A model generated the notes under the pieces. The model worked only from the letters and a program-made list of their open reading frames with translations. It was not told where the DNA came from and made no database searches. A stretch of 64,000 nt of DNA, from assembly GCF_000143535.2 (NCBI RefSeq), contig NC_037323.1, positions 1,488,001 to 1,552,000 of the forward strand, read 5' to 3'. The stretch is from Botrytis cinerea B05.10 (Eukaryota; Ascomycota; Leotiomycetes; Helotiales; Sclerotiniaceae). Within the stretch, counting starts at the first letter, position 1. Each line of letters begins with the position of its first letter. Below, piece after piece: positions 51,501-61,816 of the stretch. The translations under genes and the position numbers were made by a program.

Positions 51501-54344
51501 TTGCAAAAGAGGGCTTGAGTCCATCAGATTTGTGCAAAGATTGGCCCTTGTTGTTCATATGAAAAGTCCGAACGCCAATTTCATGTGATTACGATAATTT
51601 TTGCCGAGGGTGGCCCATGAATGTCTCGCTATTAAGCGCTGGACGACACGATGTCAGAAATGTATCATGTTGTCTCTTATCCGCCTGCATGATTCTCTCA
51701 GGCCCGTGTCTTAAGTCAAGGGAACGTTTACACCAGTTCGAAAGTACGCTTTCTTATCGTACCTCTTTATGTCTTGCCCGCAAGCCGTTGTTCAAACCGT
51801 TAGACGCGTGGACGAACAGCGAAAGGCTGGACTCAATCTAAAAAGAACTATCATGTCATTCAATTTTGCTAAGGTCTGGAAGTTTCCGGATTGTGAATAG
51901 TTTCAAGATGTCTAGTTTTACAATTTTCCTTCCCTCTTCTCCTTGCTTCCCTCCACCGTTTATCGAAAAAATCCATTTCCCTTTGACGAGCTTGCCGCCA
52001 TAAATTGAAGACTTCAAAGAACATTTATTTTGAGACATTGACTATACCATGTAAAGGCAATGTCCCGCGATGCTTCAATGTCAGTGTGTGCAGGACATAA
52101 AAACATAAACTCTCCGAATGGTCTCATAATTATTCCGTGGCTGCGTGGCTGAGAGCTCTCAAGAAATACTTCTTTCATCCTTCGATGATCTTTCCTTGCA
52201 TATCTTGTACACCGATCAATAGAAAGATCTCGTTCCTCGCAAGTGCAGATCAGCCGGGAGAATTCTGAGTCACGAGCGTGTTCTCTAGTTGCATATGTAT
52301 TCAGATAAAGTGTGATTAGGGTCCCAAAAGGTGGAGAAAGGATCTACTGCTAGTGGTACTTTACTGCCGAGACACCATGTCGATCGGCGGACATTGTTCA
52401 GCTTCCGCTAGAGATCGCTAGGGGTCGATTGCCCTAAAAAGTTCGATGACGAGAAAGTTTCCTAGGAATAATTGCTCGGGAGCAATGTTGTCCAGTCTCA
52501 CAGATCCAGATTCTTCGGATCTGGTGGAATCTATCAATGGAGATCCCTAGGTCACCGGGGTACGAAAATTGGAATAATTCAGGGGCTGAGAATTGGAGCT
52601 CAGTTCACTAAGAGCACATTGCGGCCAGCGACCTACACGCAAAGTCACAATTGGAGATTTCAATCACAATATTCCATGTAATAAATTGATTTATTAAGCA
52701 CACATATTTTATTTTATTGAAGATTTCTTCATATATCTCATCTATTACAAAATACAACATACAAAGTTACATTTTGATATTCAGGGGCTTACTAGCAGTC
52801 GGCGTAAAATATTGGTGGTCACAGCTTTTGAATACCTATCCACCTGAACATCTAGTTATACGTCGTATAGTATGCGGACCCTTCCTTCGATCATGGGTGC
52901 GTGCAGCCTTTCCAATTAAGCTTTCTAGACCATAACTCATAGCCACAACTACAACTACAATGTTTACAGGAAGGCTTGCACGCTTGATATCATCTTCTCT
53001 CGATTATCTTTAGCGTTCAAGTGGACATTCAATATGCGCACAGACTGCCTCTTCCCCGCTACCTAAAAGCAAAGCGAGAATCAATCCAAACAGGCTTGAG
53101 AGATCAACCACGCTCCCCTCTTTTTAACTGCTCTGCATGATTTATAATTACCTCATAATTCCATCTATCCACACACCTCATGTGTACTGTGCATCTGTGC
53201 AAAAGGCCACCTCGCAGACGCCGCTAAACCTGCAATAAGAAGAGCATAATCACATTTCAAAGGAAATGAACAACGAAACGACAGGACACCATTTTTTTGT
53301 CTACACACCTTCTTCACCCTTGACATTATTACACCTGAATAGATATTAGTGATCCAATATTGATGTGTTGTTGAAGACTTGGCGTGGATTTCAGCTGTCG
53401 TTTCGGAAATCGGTCTTTCATTGAAGCTGAACGCTTTGACGACGACAATGGAGACCACGAAAACTCAATTTTTCAACACACCTAATAGACGGTGACTCCT
53501 TTTCTTTCCTGTCCTCACACATTCCATTGTACGATTCTCCACAAGGGAATAGTACACCGCATGTATACCCAACTTCTCACCCGCTGTTTCTACCTAAGAC
53601 ATCCGCCAAAACATCTCGCAAGGATTCTCCCGTTCTCGGTTGGCGATGGAGGGAGCAAAATGATCAGGCGGAAATGCTCGCTGAAATCGAAATGTAGCGA
53701 GGAGATCGGGGAGGAGATACACTCACTCCACTTACCTAAGATTCGCTTGCGGATTATCGTCATGTTGAAGGACATTTTTTTTTTGTTCACTCCGCAAAAT
53801 TATTGATTCTTCAAAGGCGTTTTTTTGACTTACGATGTTTCACTTTCCGCAAAGACTTGCAAGTGTCGAGTGTCAATGTTGAATATTGAGTTTGATTTTG
53901 GCTTTGATGAAGTCTCAATCGCAAGTTTGTGGCATATGTCTAGGTGTTAGGTAAGGGTGGTTGGTGTAGCCGAGTGGCGATAGACACTGATACATTGATT
54001 TGCGCGGGAGGGTAGGTAGCTGAGTATATTTTTATTGCCTTTCAACGCAGCCGTGGCGTGCTTCTATTGCTTCTTAAAATACGTATATTTCGTGTATCTG
54101 AGGGTTGGAAACCCATGGGTTATCACAGGAATGGCGTAGGTGGCGCCACCTCTTCCTCGAGACGGGATTCAGAGTTTTGGAAGCTGCAGCCGTGAGAACT
54201 ATCTATTGTGTTTATGGTTCAAATGTCTTTGAATCTTCCCTGAGTGGGGTCGCTCATACGAGTTGAGATTCGAAAGCACTCGGCTTGAGATGATGGATGA
54301 GCGTGCTGCACATCTCATTTCAGGATTTATCGATGTAGAAATCA

Positions 54345-54600
54345 GTAAACGCAGTCAGATCTATGTGTAAACACTTATGGAGTGCAAATAATAGACGACG
54401 ATAGGATAGGAAAATCTCCATGCAATACTGTACTATGTAGTTGAGAAGACTTGGCATATCATCATATGTACTGCGTAAATGTAGCCAGATCTAAATGTAA
54501 ACATTTATAAAGTGCAAATAGTAGATGATAATAGGAAAATCTCTATACAATACTGTACTCTGTAGGGGAGAAGATTTGATATATCATCATATATACTGTA
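54345..54600. repeat. Tandem duplication, ~130 bp, RIP-like divergence
   Basis: Copy 1 is 54345-54474 and copy 2 is about 54475-54600, directly adjacent. They share blocks such as TAAACA, AGTGCAAATA, GGAAAATCTC and CAATACTGTACT. Most differences read C in copy 1 to T in copy 2, or G to A, with few changes in other directions and one 5-base deletion in copy 2. Confidence 0.8.
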
Positions 54601-55041
54601 AGGACAAATCTACCCTACTCAGGAGAAACGAAACCATATCGGCTATTCAAGTACACATTAAATCCTGGCGTGAATCAACTCATTAATAGTGGCAGATATA
54701 TCAAGATAGTATGGTAACAAAGTAGATGGTATTCACAAGTAAATCTTAATCTCAAGGGCTTCATTTGTATGCATCTATTTACTCACATATCATATTTACT
54801 TGTCTGCCTAGCTTATTCATCTGTCTACCAAACCCATAGAATGAAAGTACCGTAATCCTCTTCCCCTGGCCCTCAAATAGACCCTCGTATATTTCACCTC
54901 GCTTCATTCTACTGTCCTTCACATATCCCCAGATACATACAGCAAAAAAATCAAACACAAATAATCCATACTCAGCAAATACAAATTCCCAGTATGAAAT
55001 TAACTAACTAGCATATCTTCCACTCTAGAGTCAGTCAGTAT

Positions 55042-55198
55042 AGCAGTAGCAGTAGCAGTAGCAGCAGCAGTAGCAGCATCAGTAGCAGTAGCAGTAGCAG
55101 TAGCAGTAGCAGTAGCAGTAGCAGTAGCAGTAGCAGTAGCAGTAGCAGTAGCAGTAGCAGTAGCAGTAGCAGTAGCAGTAGCAGTAGCAGTAGCAGTA
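55042..55198. repeat. AGCAGT hexanucleotide microsatellite
   Basis: About 157 bases of tandem AGCAGT, with interruptions (AGCAGC, AGCATC) only near the left end and a perfect run after 55080. It lies about 330 bases past the stop codon of the 999-residue protein gene. Confidence 0.95.
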
Positions 55199-55525
55199 TA
55201 TAATCCATCTATGCATTCATGACCATGATCAGCTTCATAAAATCGTATTCTTATTTCCTACATCCAGAGCTTGTATACCAAACTTTCGTTCCTAATGTCC
55301 GGCTCCCAGTCTAATCTGATCTGATCTGATCTAATCTCAAGCTACCATTATCCAATATCTACCTCCGTACTCCTTTCTGCCAAACCAAAATATCATATCT
55401 ATCCTACCTTATCATACCATGCTCTCTGCACACGTATTATTCTCGCACCTCTTATCTCATTATATCTCTCCCCTCCCCATCTCCCTATCTCCAATCCCCA
55501 GTCCCCAAACTCAACCCCATCCCTA

Positions 55526-58525
55526 TCACAAACCTCCCCTCCCATCCCTCAACCCCCTCAACCTCTCATCCGCCCTCCGAAACTCCTCTTCCATCCGCTC
55601 TCTCCGTCTCCTCCTCTCCTCCATCTCCTGCAGATTTTCCATTTCTGTTTTTCTGCATACGAGAACTGGGTTCTTTTTTCGGATTTGTAGAGGTCGGATG
55701 TGGGGGATGCTGGGATCGAGATTGAAATCGGGATCGAGATTGAGATCGTGTGGGGAAAGGGGAGATATTGTGTTGGAAGAAGTTTTGGGGGGAGTGTAAT
55801 GTAGGGAAGTTGGAGATGGAGATTGGGAGTGGAGGTGGAGGTGGAGTGAAGAGGGAGATGAAGAGAGGTAATGTGGGGATTGTGGTGGAGTGAGGGTAGA
55901 GAAAGGTGGTTTTTGAGAGTGGGGGGAGGTGGAGAAAAAGTTTGTAGGTGATGTAGATGGGTGTGTAAGCTGCGACAACAGACCCGAACTCTTTTTACAT
56001 ATCTCCCTACTCACATATAAATTCTGGCCCTTTTCCCCGTCCCAAGATTTTCCGCTTGCATTTCCCTCGAGAGGACTAACTGGACTCACAAGTTTATTCA
56101 AACCCTCGTCCGAATCAAGAGGGCTCACATCACCCGGACTATTCCTCAACACGGCATCCCAAGTACCTATCGTATGATTCGCGTATACATCTATCGGACC
56201 TTCTATTAGCTCTTCCCGCGATACTTCTCCTGGTACCTCCTTATCCATGCTAGATCTCACAATCCCCTGCTCTTCTTCTTTGATATGCTCCACGGAAAAC
56301 CTGCCCGTTGCATCGCGACCAATCTTAGGAAGAACAGTAACGTGTTTCGCGTAAGTTTTCGGGATTGCAGGAACATCAGGAATTGCACTGGCATGATTTT
56401 GAATAGGATGCTGCACATTCGAACTACCTATTCGTCGTCGAGACACTTTGGTGGATGTCTTGGGAGAGATTAGATTTGTCGTAATTTCTTCATCGAGGTC
56501 TCTGTTGCGCGAAGGTATAAATTGTGAAATGGTTGTCATGGTAGATATTCTATCAATCGTTCTTTCTGGTACCGGAAGATTAGTACGAGGTTCGGGCTTG
56601 GATGCGGGTGCACCTTTTCGATTCCAAATTCGAGGTGATTCGCGACCTTGTTCACTCGGTTTGCCTTTCCGGGGCAGGGATAGAATTGTGGTTGATGAGG
56701 GCAGAGATGAGTAGCGAGTACCAGCGATAGTTTCTTGCGTAGGCTCTTGTAAATTTGGCAATAAAGGTTGGGTTTTTGTTGGAGCCTGATGAATACTGGA
56801 GAGAGTGTTGTTCTGGGTGAGTTCATTAGCCAGAGGATGTCGAGAATGTGGAAGATTCCCTGTGTTACTTCTCTTAGGGAAAGAAAAACCATGAGGAGGA
56901 GGTTCCTCTGAAGTATCCTGGTGGCATCGAGCATCACTTGTATTGCTCCTCTTATGCAAGGCAAATTCCCGAAGATGTTCTTTCATCATGTTATTTCTCT
57001 GCGGTATATCCAAACACCTCGGCGACTCAACAAAATCCATGACACGCTGCGAATTTGCAGAAGTCACTTTCTCGGAATCATTCTCCGGCGTCCACTGAGC
57101 TCCGGCAATTCTATTCTCGTCCCCCTGAGCATTCGGTAAGATCACACTATAACCCGTGACATCTAAACTTGAGCCTTGAGACCGAAAAGGTGTGGTAATC
57201 GGCAACGCTTCAGTGCTAGGAGAGTGTACCAAATGACTTAAAGCATGAGGTCGAGGAGGTATGTGAGTAGGCGATGAAGGTGACGAAGTTCCAAACCCTC
57301 TTTTCCAAACTGCAAGTACATCATCGATGTTATCCGGTGTTAGATTAATTGTATCCCTATCAATTTCGTCGGTAATGATATCCATTCGCTCCTCATCAGA
57401 TTGAGAGAACTCAGTTCCTCGGCTCATTCTTCCTGGTCCACTTGAGTGAGTATCATGACTCCATCGCTCTGGTGCCTCTTCCTGGTAGCTGTTTTCGAAG
57501 TCGGAGATTGTAGAATCCTTAATACAAGGATCGGCAACTGCAGGATTGTCTGCAAAGGGATTTCGACTGATTTCACTCATACATTCTCCAGCACGCCTCT
57601 CGGCAGTCCACTTCTGTGATGCATTGTCTTGACGTTTTTGAGGTATCTCGATAGGTGCCGAAACCGCATTTGATATCGCAATTTCTGTACCACTGCTGCC
57701 TGCAACTACACCTTGAAAATGAAGGTCGAGAAATTCTTTAGGCGTAAGATACTCATATCCCGTAGCATCATCAACCCTACGATCATCTGCCGATGCAGAC
57801 AGAGAACTTTCCTCTCCCATGTCTTCGCTCTTCTTGCCTCCTCGGAAACCGCCAGTGATCGTATTGAATCTATTGAGTTTTGATTTGACAGTACCCTGTG
57901 TCGGCGATTTATGCTCACCTGTTGCTGCGGTGTCCTGCTCACTCTTCGGTCGAACAATTATTTTTCGTAGACTTCCAAATACGTTGGGTTTTTTGGATTT
58001 ACTCTTTATTGGAAGACTTTGCGTTCTCAATCCGTCAAGCTTGAGCTCTTGCGTGCTTTCATTGATCTGATCGTATATATCGTGCGATGGTCCAGCGTCG
58101 AAGATTGCCTTGTTTGTTCCAGAAAGATCTAGAGAAACATTCTTCAGTCCTTTCTTCTCGCGTCGTGCCTCTTCCGTTCCATTCTCATGTACTCTAACAC
58201 CCTTGACTCTGCCAGTCTCATCTCCAATTGCCAAAATTTCAAACGTCCCTATGGCCAACATGTAGTTGCTCTCCTCACCCTTTCTCCAGTTTCCTTCTTT
58301 CCCCCCAACAGTACTACTATCAGATTCGTTTTCCCTCTCCACCCACTGTACCACAAACTCGTCACTCTCCTGGCCTCGGCACTTGCGGCAGCTCACAAAG
58401 TAATGAGCAATAGTCGGAGGGTTCTTAACACACTTTTGTCGTGGCGTACCAAGGTACAAGGGGCAGCGGTGGGTATAGTTTTTTTTGTGGTTGCACTTTA
58501 GTATTATTGTGTATGTATTGCACAT
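55526..58525 (-). CDS. Uncharacterised 999-residue fungal protein
   Basis: One uninterrupted frame of 999 residues, unusual here because most neighbours have introns. I do not recognise the family. The first 49 residues carry a Cys/His cluster (C2, C11, H13, H19, C21, C32, H41, C46, C49) that could bind zinc; this is inference. Residues about 170-800 are Ser/Thr/Pro/Asn-rich with many acidic and basic stretches and look disordered. A Pro/Ser-rich region (about 860-930) is followed by a short charged segment rich in Glu and Arg at the extreme C-terminus (from about 958) that could form a helix or coiled coil. The start is the first ATG, directly before the Cys/His cluster. Coding is supported by length, by the absence of stops over 3 kb, and by the structured N-terminus. 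It is upstream of nothing obviously related; the GDPD gene precedes it on the same strand. Confidence 0.85.
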   Translation of the reverse strand: MCNTYTIILKCNHKKNYTHRCPLYLGTPRQKCVKNPPTIAHYFVSCRKCRGQESDEFVVQWVERENESDSSTVGGKEGNWRKGEESNYMLAIGTFEILAIGDETGRVKGVRVHENGTEEARREKKGLKNVSLDLSGTNKAIFDAGPSHDIYDQINESTQELKLDGLRTQSLPIKSKSKKPNVFGSLRKIIVRPKSEQDTAATGEHKSPTQGTVKSKLNRFNTITGGFRGGKKSEDMGEESSLSASADDRRVDDATGYEYLTPKEFLDLHFQGVVAGSSGTEIAISNAVSAPIEIPQKRQDNASQKWTAERRAGECMSEISRNPFADNPAVADPCIKDSTISDFENSYQEEAPERWSHDTHSSGPGRMSRGTEFSQSDEERMDIITDEIDRDTINLTPDNIDDVLAVWKRGFGTSSPSSPTHIPPRPHALSHLVHSPSTEALPITTPFRSQGSSLDVTGYSVILPNAQGDENRIAGAQWTPENDSEKVTSANSQRVMDFVESPRCLDIPQRNNMMKEHLREFALHKRSNTSDARCHQDTSEEPPPHGFSFPKRSNTGNLPHSRHPLANELTQNNTLSSIHQAPTKTQPLLPNLQEPTQETIAGTRYSSLPSSTTILSLPRKGKPSEQGRESPRIWNRKGAPASKPEPRTNLPVPERTIDRISTMTTISQFIPSRNRDLDEEITTNLISPKTSTKVSRRRIGSSNVQHPIQNHASAIPDVPAIPKTYAKHVTVLPKIGRDATGRFSVEHIKEEEQGIVRSSMDKEVPGEVSREELIEGPIDVYANHTIGTWDAVLRNSPGDVSPLDSDEGLNKLVSPVSPLEGNASGKSWDGEKGQNLYVSREICKKSSGLLSQLTHPSTSPTNFFSTSPHSQKPPFSTLTPPQSPHYLSSSPSSLHLHLHSQSPSPTSLHYTPPKTSSNTISPLSPHDLNLDPDFNLDPSIPHIRPLQIRKKNPVLVCRKTEMENLQEMEERRRRRERMEEEFRRADERLRGLRDGRGGL

Positions 58526-58956
58526 TTCTGGTTCTTGCGTAGATTAAATAAGAAGAAGACTTTGGAGACATATTCAAAGTAACAAATTACATATATTTAA
58601 CACGAATATGATTCTTTGCTAAGAGAAATGATGATTGGATCTAGGAAACTGGTGATTCAAGAAGTAAAGGGTCATTTGCTGCAAAGAAACCAATAACAAT
58701 AGATAGAAATGAAGAAACGAGTACACTTCTGCTATTTTGATACTGAATCACAATTGGCGTTTCCAATGGCGTCAGACAGAACATCTCGAACTCACCGTCG
58801 TCATTTGACAGATCTCCTCGATTTCTTCACTGCTTTCACTTTGATAACCAAAGTGCTTCGAGGTTCTTATGGTGAATCATATTAAGTCTGTGGGAAGAAA
58901 AGTCGGCAAAACTCGTGCGTACTCGTTAATTTTCAATATATTCTATAGTTGATGTG
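58526..58956. other. Short intergenic space, nothing seen
   Basis: Between the 3' end of the GDPD gene and the start of the 999-residue protein gene, both on the minus strand. No feature recognised. Confidence 0.6.
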
Positions 58957-60139
58957 TCACGAAGACAATGCCGCATTGCGCCTCGATGTCTCATAACCTT
59001 CTTTAACCCTTTTCTTGTCTATTTTAAAGCCATATCTGTACCTGAATAGCCATGAAAATAGCATGGCCAATAAATTAAAACATATAATCAATGCCCAATC
59101 TTTGAGCCCGAAGCCAGGCTCTTTCGAATCTGCAGAATCGTATTTCTCACACAATTCCAGATACTTCTTAGGGTCATCAGAGATAACCCCATCTACCTTA
59201 TTTTTTATACACCATCTCATCCATTGCTCTTCATTAACAGTCCATACCAACATAGATCGTTCTGCAGCTTTGGCGTCGGCCATAAATTTAGAACCGCCAG
59301 GTCCGACTAAAATCTGCCGTAGCATATTGAAATTTACATTAGGTATGGATAAAAACTCTCTCGCATACCCTATCGAGAATCCAATGTGCGTTATGGGGAA
59401 ATCGGGAAGGTAGGTGGCGCACAGAGGAACATACTTGGCCTAGATGAACGTTCGTCAGTAACCCTCCAAAATGCGCAGAAAGATAGCTGACAAGGAAAGG
59501 TTTGACTAGGAAGAAAGAAATGACTTACTGCCCAGCAGCCTAATAGAATCCTCTGATTCCAAGGTCTTGTTGGCTTCACCTCTTTAATCGATGAAGCGAT
59601 TAAACTCATTAATTGGTCTGCATCATTATCCAACTTTTTGCTCTCGTTAGCTCGAATTCTCTTCTAATATAGCTATAGCGGCAAAAGTACCTTGATGTCT
59701 AATAATATCCATATATCTTCTAACCCAGGTGTAGTGAGGTATTCTAAAAGATCGGTAAGGCGAGGCATAGGTTCGTGAGGGGCCTGAACAGTGCGAAGGG
59801 TAGATATGTACGACCAGTCGCAATCTATGACCTTTGCGTCTTTTCCAAAGCATCTCTTAAGGCTTGGGTCCTTGAGAGGCGCGTTAGCCATCGTTCTCAT
59901 CGAAAAATGTTATCCTTAAGGTTATAACACACATGTGAAATAACCAAGACCCCGTCCCTTGTAATGTGCAAATCGGTTTCTATCGCATGCGCGCCTATTT
60001 CAACAGCACCCCTAAATGCGCCCATGGTATTTTCTGGATTCGCAGCTTTGTATCCTCGATGCGCAATAGCTTGCGGGAATGTTCGACCTCGCCGATCCGG
60101 TTTGGCTAATGTGAAAGTTGCTTGAGGAACATTAGCCAT
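58957..60139 (-). CDS. Glycerophosphodiester phosphodiesterase, PGC1-like
   Basis: Four exons: 60139-59933, 59870-59691, 59633-59529 and 59439-58957, giving 324 residues. A GDPD-family TIM barrel: catalytic H27 in AHRGY, E37-N38 in NPENT, E54 and D56 in ETDLHIT, and H69 just before the first intron. SHDPSLKRCFGK follows directly once the intron ending CTCAAG is removed. The length and a C-terminal membrane segment (about 279-296, LIICFNLLAMLFSWLF) with a basic tail match yeast Pgc1, a phosphatidylglycerol phospholipase C that removes excess phosphatidylglycerol at mitochondria and lipid droplets. That substrate is inferred from family resemblance; another glycerophosphodiester is possible. 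An in-frame ATG within the first intron region (59894) gives an alternative short frame but would lose the catalytic His, so it was rejected. Confidence 0.93.
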
Positions 60140-61816
60140 GATTCTAAGAACCCTTAAGCAAGAAACTCACAATGAGGAACCTCCATTTTCTCCTGCGGCA
60201 AAGCTTGTGGTTCTCCCATTCTAAGTTTGCAGATAGTTGTTCGCAAGATTGGGACCTAGGAGGCCGAGAGATATGGCAAAGATATGTAGTGTTTACTGCG
60301 GGCCGCTTCTATCGGTGCAGGAAGTCGGTGCAGGAAGTCGAAAACCTTGATCCTTGAGAAAGATGAGCGATGCGCTTTAATTTTGGCAACCCATGTACAT
60401 GCACGATGATATCGTAATTCGATAGGACGACTGCTTGTTTAGTATTATCCTTTTCGCAGACTTCCGGAAGGAATGGTTCTTTTATTGATCGATGTTATAG
60501 ATAGTTCTGAGAGACCTCCAACTTTTCCAAGCACCAGAATGGCAGTGCGCGATAGAGCAGTCGTACGCAACAAATCTCCAAATAAAGCGTGAAGTGTCTG
60601 AGGTAGCGGCGATAGACAGAAAATACCCAGGTAGTCCTATAATTAAATCGAGTCCACGATGAGATCTGCAGATGTGATTGTGATTGCAGGCGCGGGAGCC
60701 GTATATATTTGGTAGCTTTGTCTGACCGTTATGGATAGATGAAGTGAGGTCAGATCAATCAATGAAGATTATTGCCTCGTTGGTTTGTGAACTCGAAGCA
60801 AATAAAAAGCATAATAAATACATCAAGTATTGAGTGTCAAGTATTGAGTGTCAAGTATTGAGTGTCAAGTATTGAGTGTCAAGCATTCTTTCCTATGTGG
60901 GTTGAGTCCAGTCCACCAGGTCTATCAAAAGATGCCGGCATCATCGGGCAGGGTTTGGAACTTGGACGCAGGAGAGGTCGTGGGCACGGAGGATGTCACA
61001 TCGAAGAATGAAATCGTCCAGTCCTTATCCACCAGGAGGTACGCAGGTATATCCAATCTACCTACCTACCTACCTACCTATGCAAACATGCGTTTGCATG
61101 TTTGCATCTTCGATTGCTTGAACATCTCTTGTTCTCTTCTTCGTGAACCACACAAACATCGAGAATGTGCCAGTCTTGCCATGTTAAGTTAAGCATTGTC
61201 AGAATTATCAGAAGCGAAACGCTTATCTACAGTTACTTGACACTGCTGCATCTCATTCGTCACTTCTATTGTTTCACTCTTACTGCTTACGCCCCTTTGG
61301 ACCTGACATGGCTTTGACGAAGTTTCACAAATCTTTTCGAAACCGGCCTGATCTCTTGTTTCAATCTTATATAAGGCTTTGAATGTCCAAAAGCAACGGG
61401 AAATCTGAAAATGGTTCAATACTCCAATCAAATCCAACATCTCAGATGGTTCGAATGTCCTAATTGGTTTGCAGATTTGATAATCTTCATTGTTGGACTG
61501 CAGTCCGGACTATTGGACACACTGATATTACTGTTCACATTTCCGAATTCAAGTCACTACCTAGGTGGGCGACTTGTTGCAGAAGGGGGCAAAAGCATAT
61601 ACGACTAGACATACAAAGATTTATGGCCATCGCCATTCATTGATGCTTGCTCAATATCTTTCTCTCCACAGTCTTCCTCAGAATTCCTCACAAAATCGGG
61701 AGTGGGGATTTTTTGGGTCGTGCACACATATGACCCAACCCAGTACGCACATCATATAAAGCAAGAATTTGACTGTTTGCCAACAACCTCGCTCACACAC
61801 CAAAGAGAGCCCCTCA
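60140..61816. other. Intergenic space with minisatellite, no gene seen
   Basis: Promoter side of the GDPD gene and 3' side of the zinc-finger gene, both on the minus strand. A 14-base minisatellite is at 60827-60886 and a TACC repeat at 61057-61080. No frame resembles a family. Confidence 0.55.
60827..60886. repeat. 14-bp minisatellite (GTATTGAGTGTCAA)
   Basis: Four nearly perfect tandem units of GTATTGAGTGTCAA, the last ending GCATT. Confidence 0.95.

Larger units (their letters stand above)
42501..55525. other. 13-kb gene desert upstream of the GATA gene
   Basis: No protein-coding gene is supported over this stretch. Open frames are mostly under 120 codons, have no coherent family resemblance and overlap on both strands at random. 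Composition is mixed, not the extreme AT-richness of fully RIP-degraded transposons. The first ~1 kb (42501-43600) is probably leader and promoter of the GATA gene. Other content: a GGTAGT/GTTGTA repeat at 43674-43714, a tandem duplication with RIP-like differences at 54345-54600, and an AGCAGT hexamer microsatellite at 55042-55198. Non-coding RNA or regulatory DNA cannot be excluded. Confidence 0.55.

Noticed and set aside
53960..53985. A-box-like GTAGCCGAGTGGC
   Set aside because: No B box (GGTTCGA) follows at any usual distance and no cloverleaf can be drawn.
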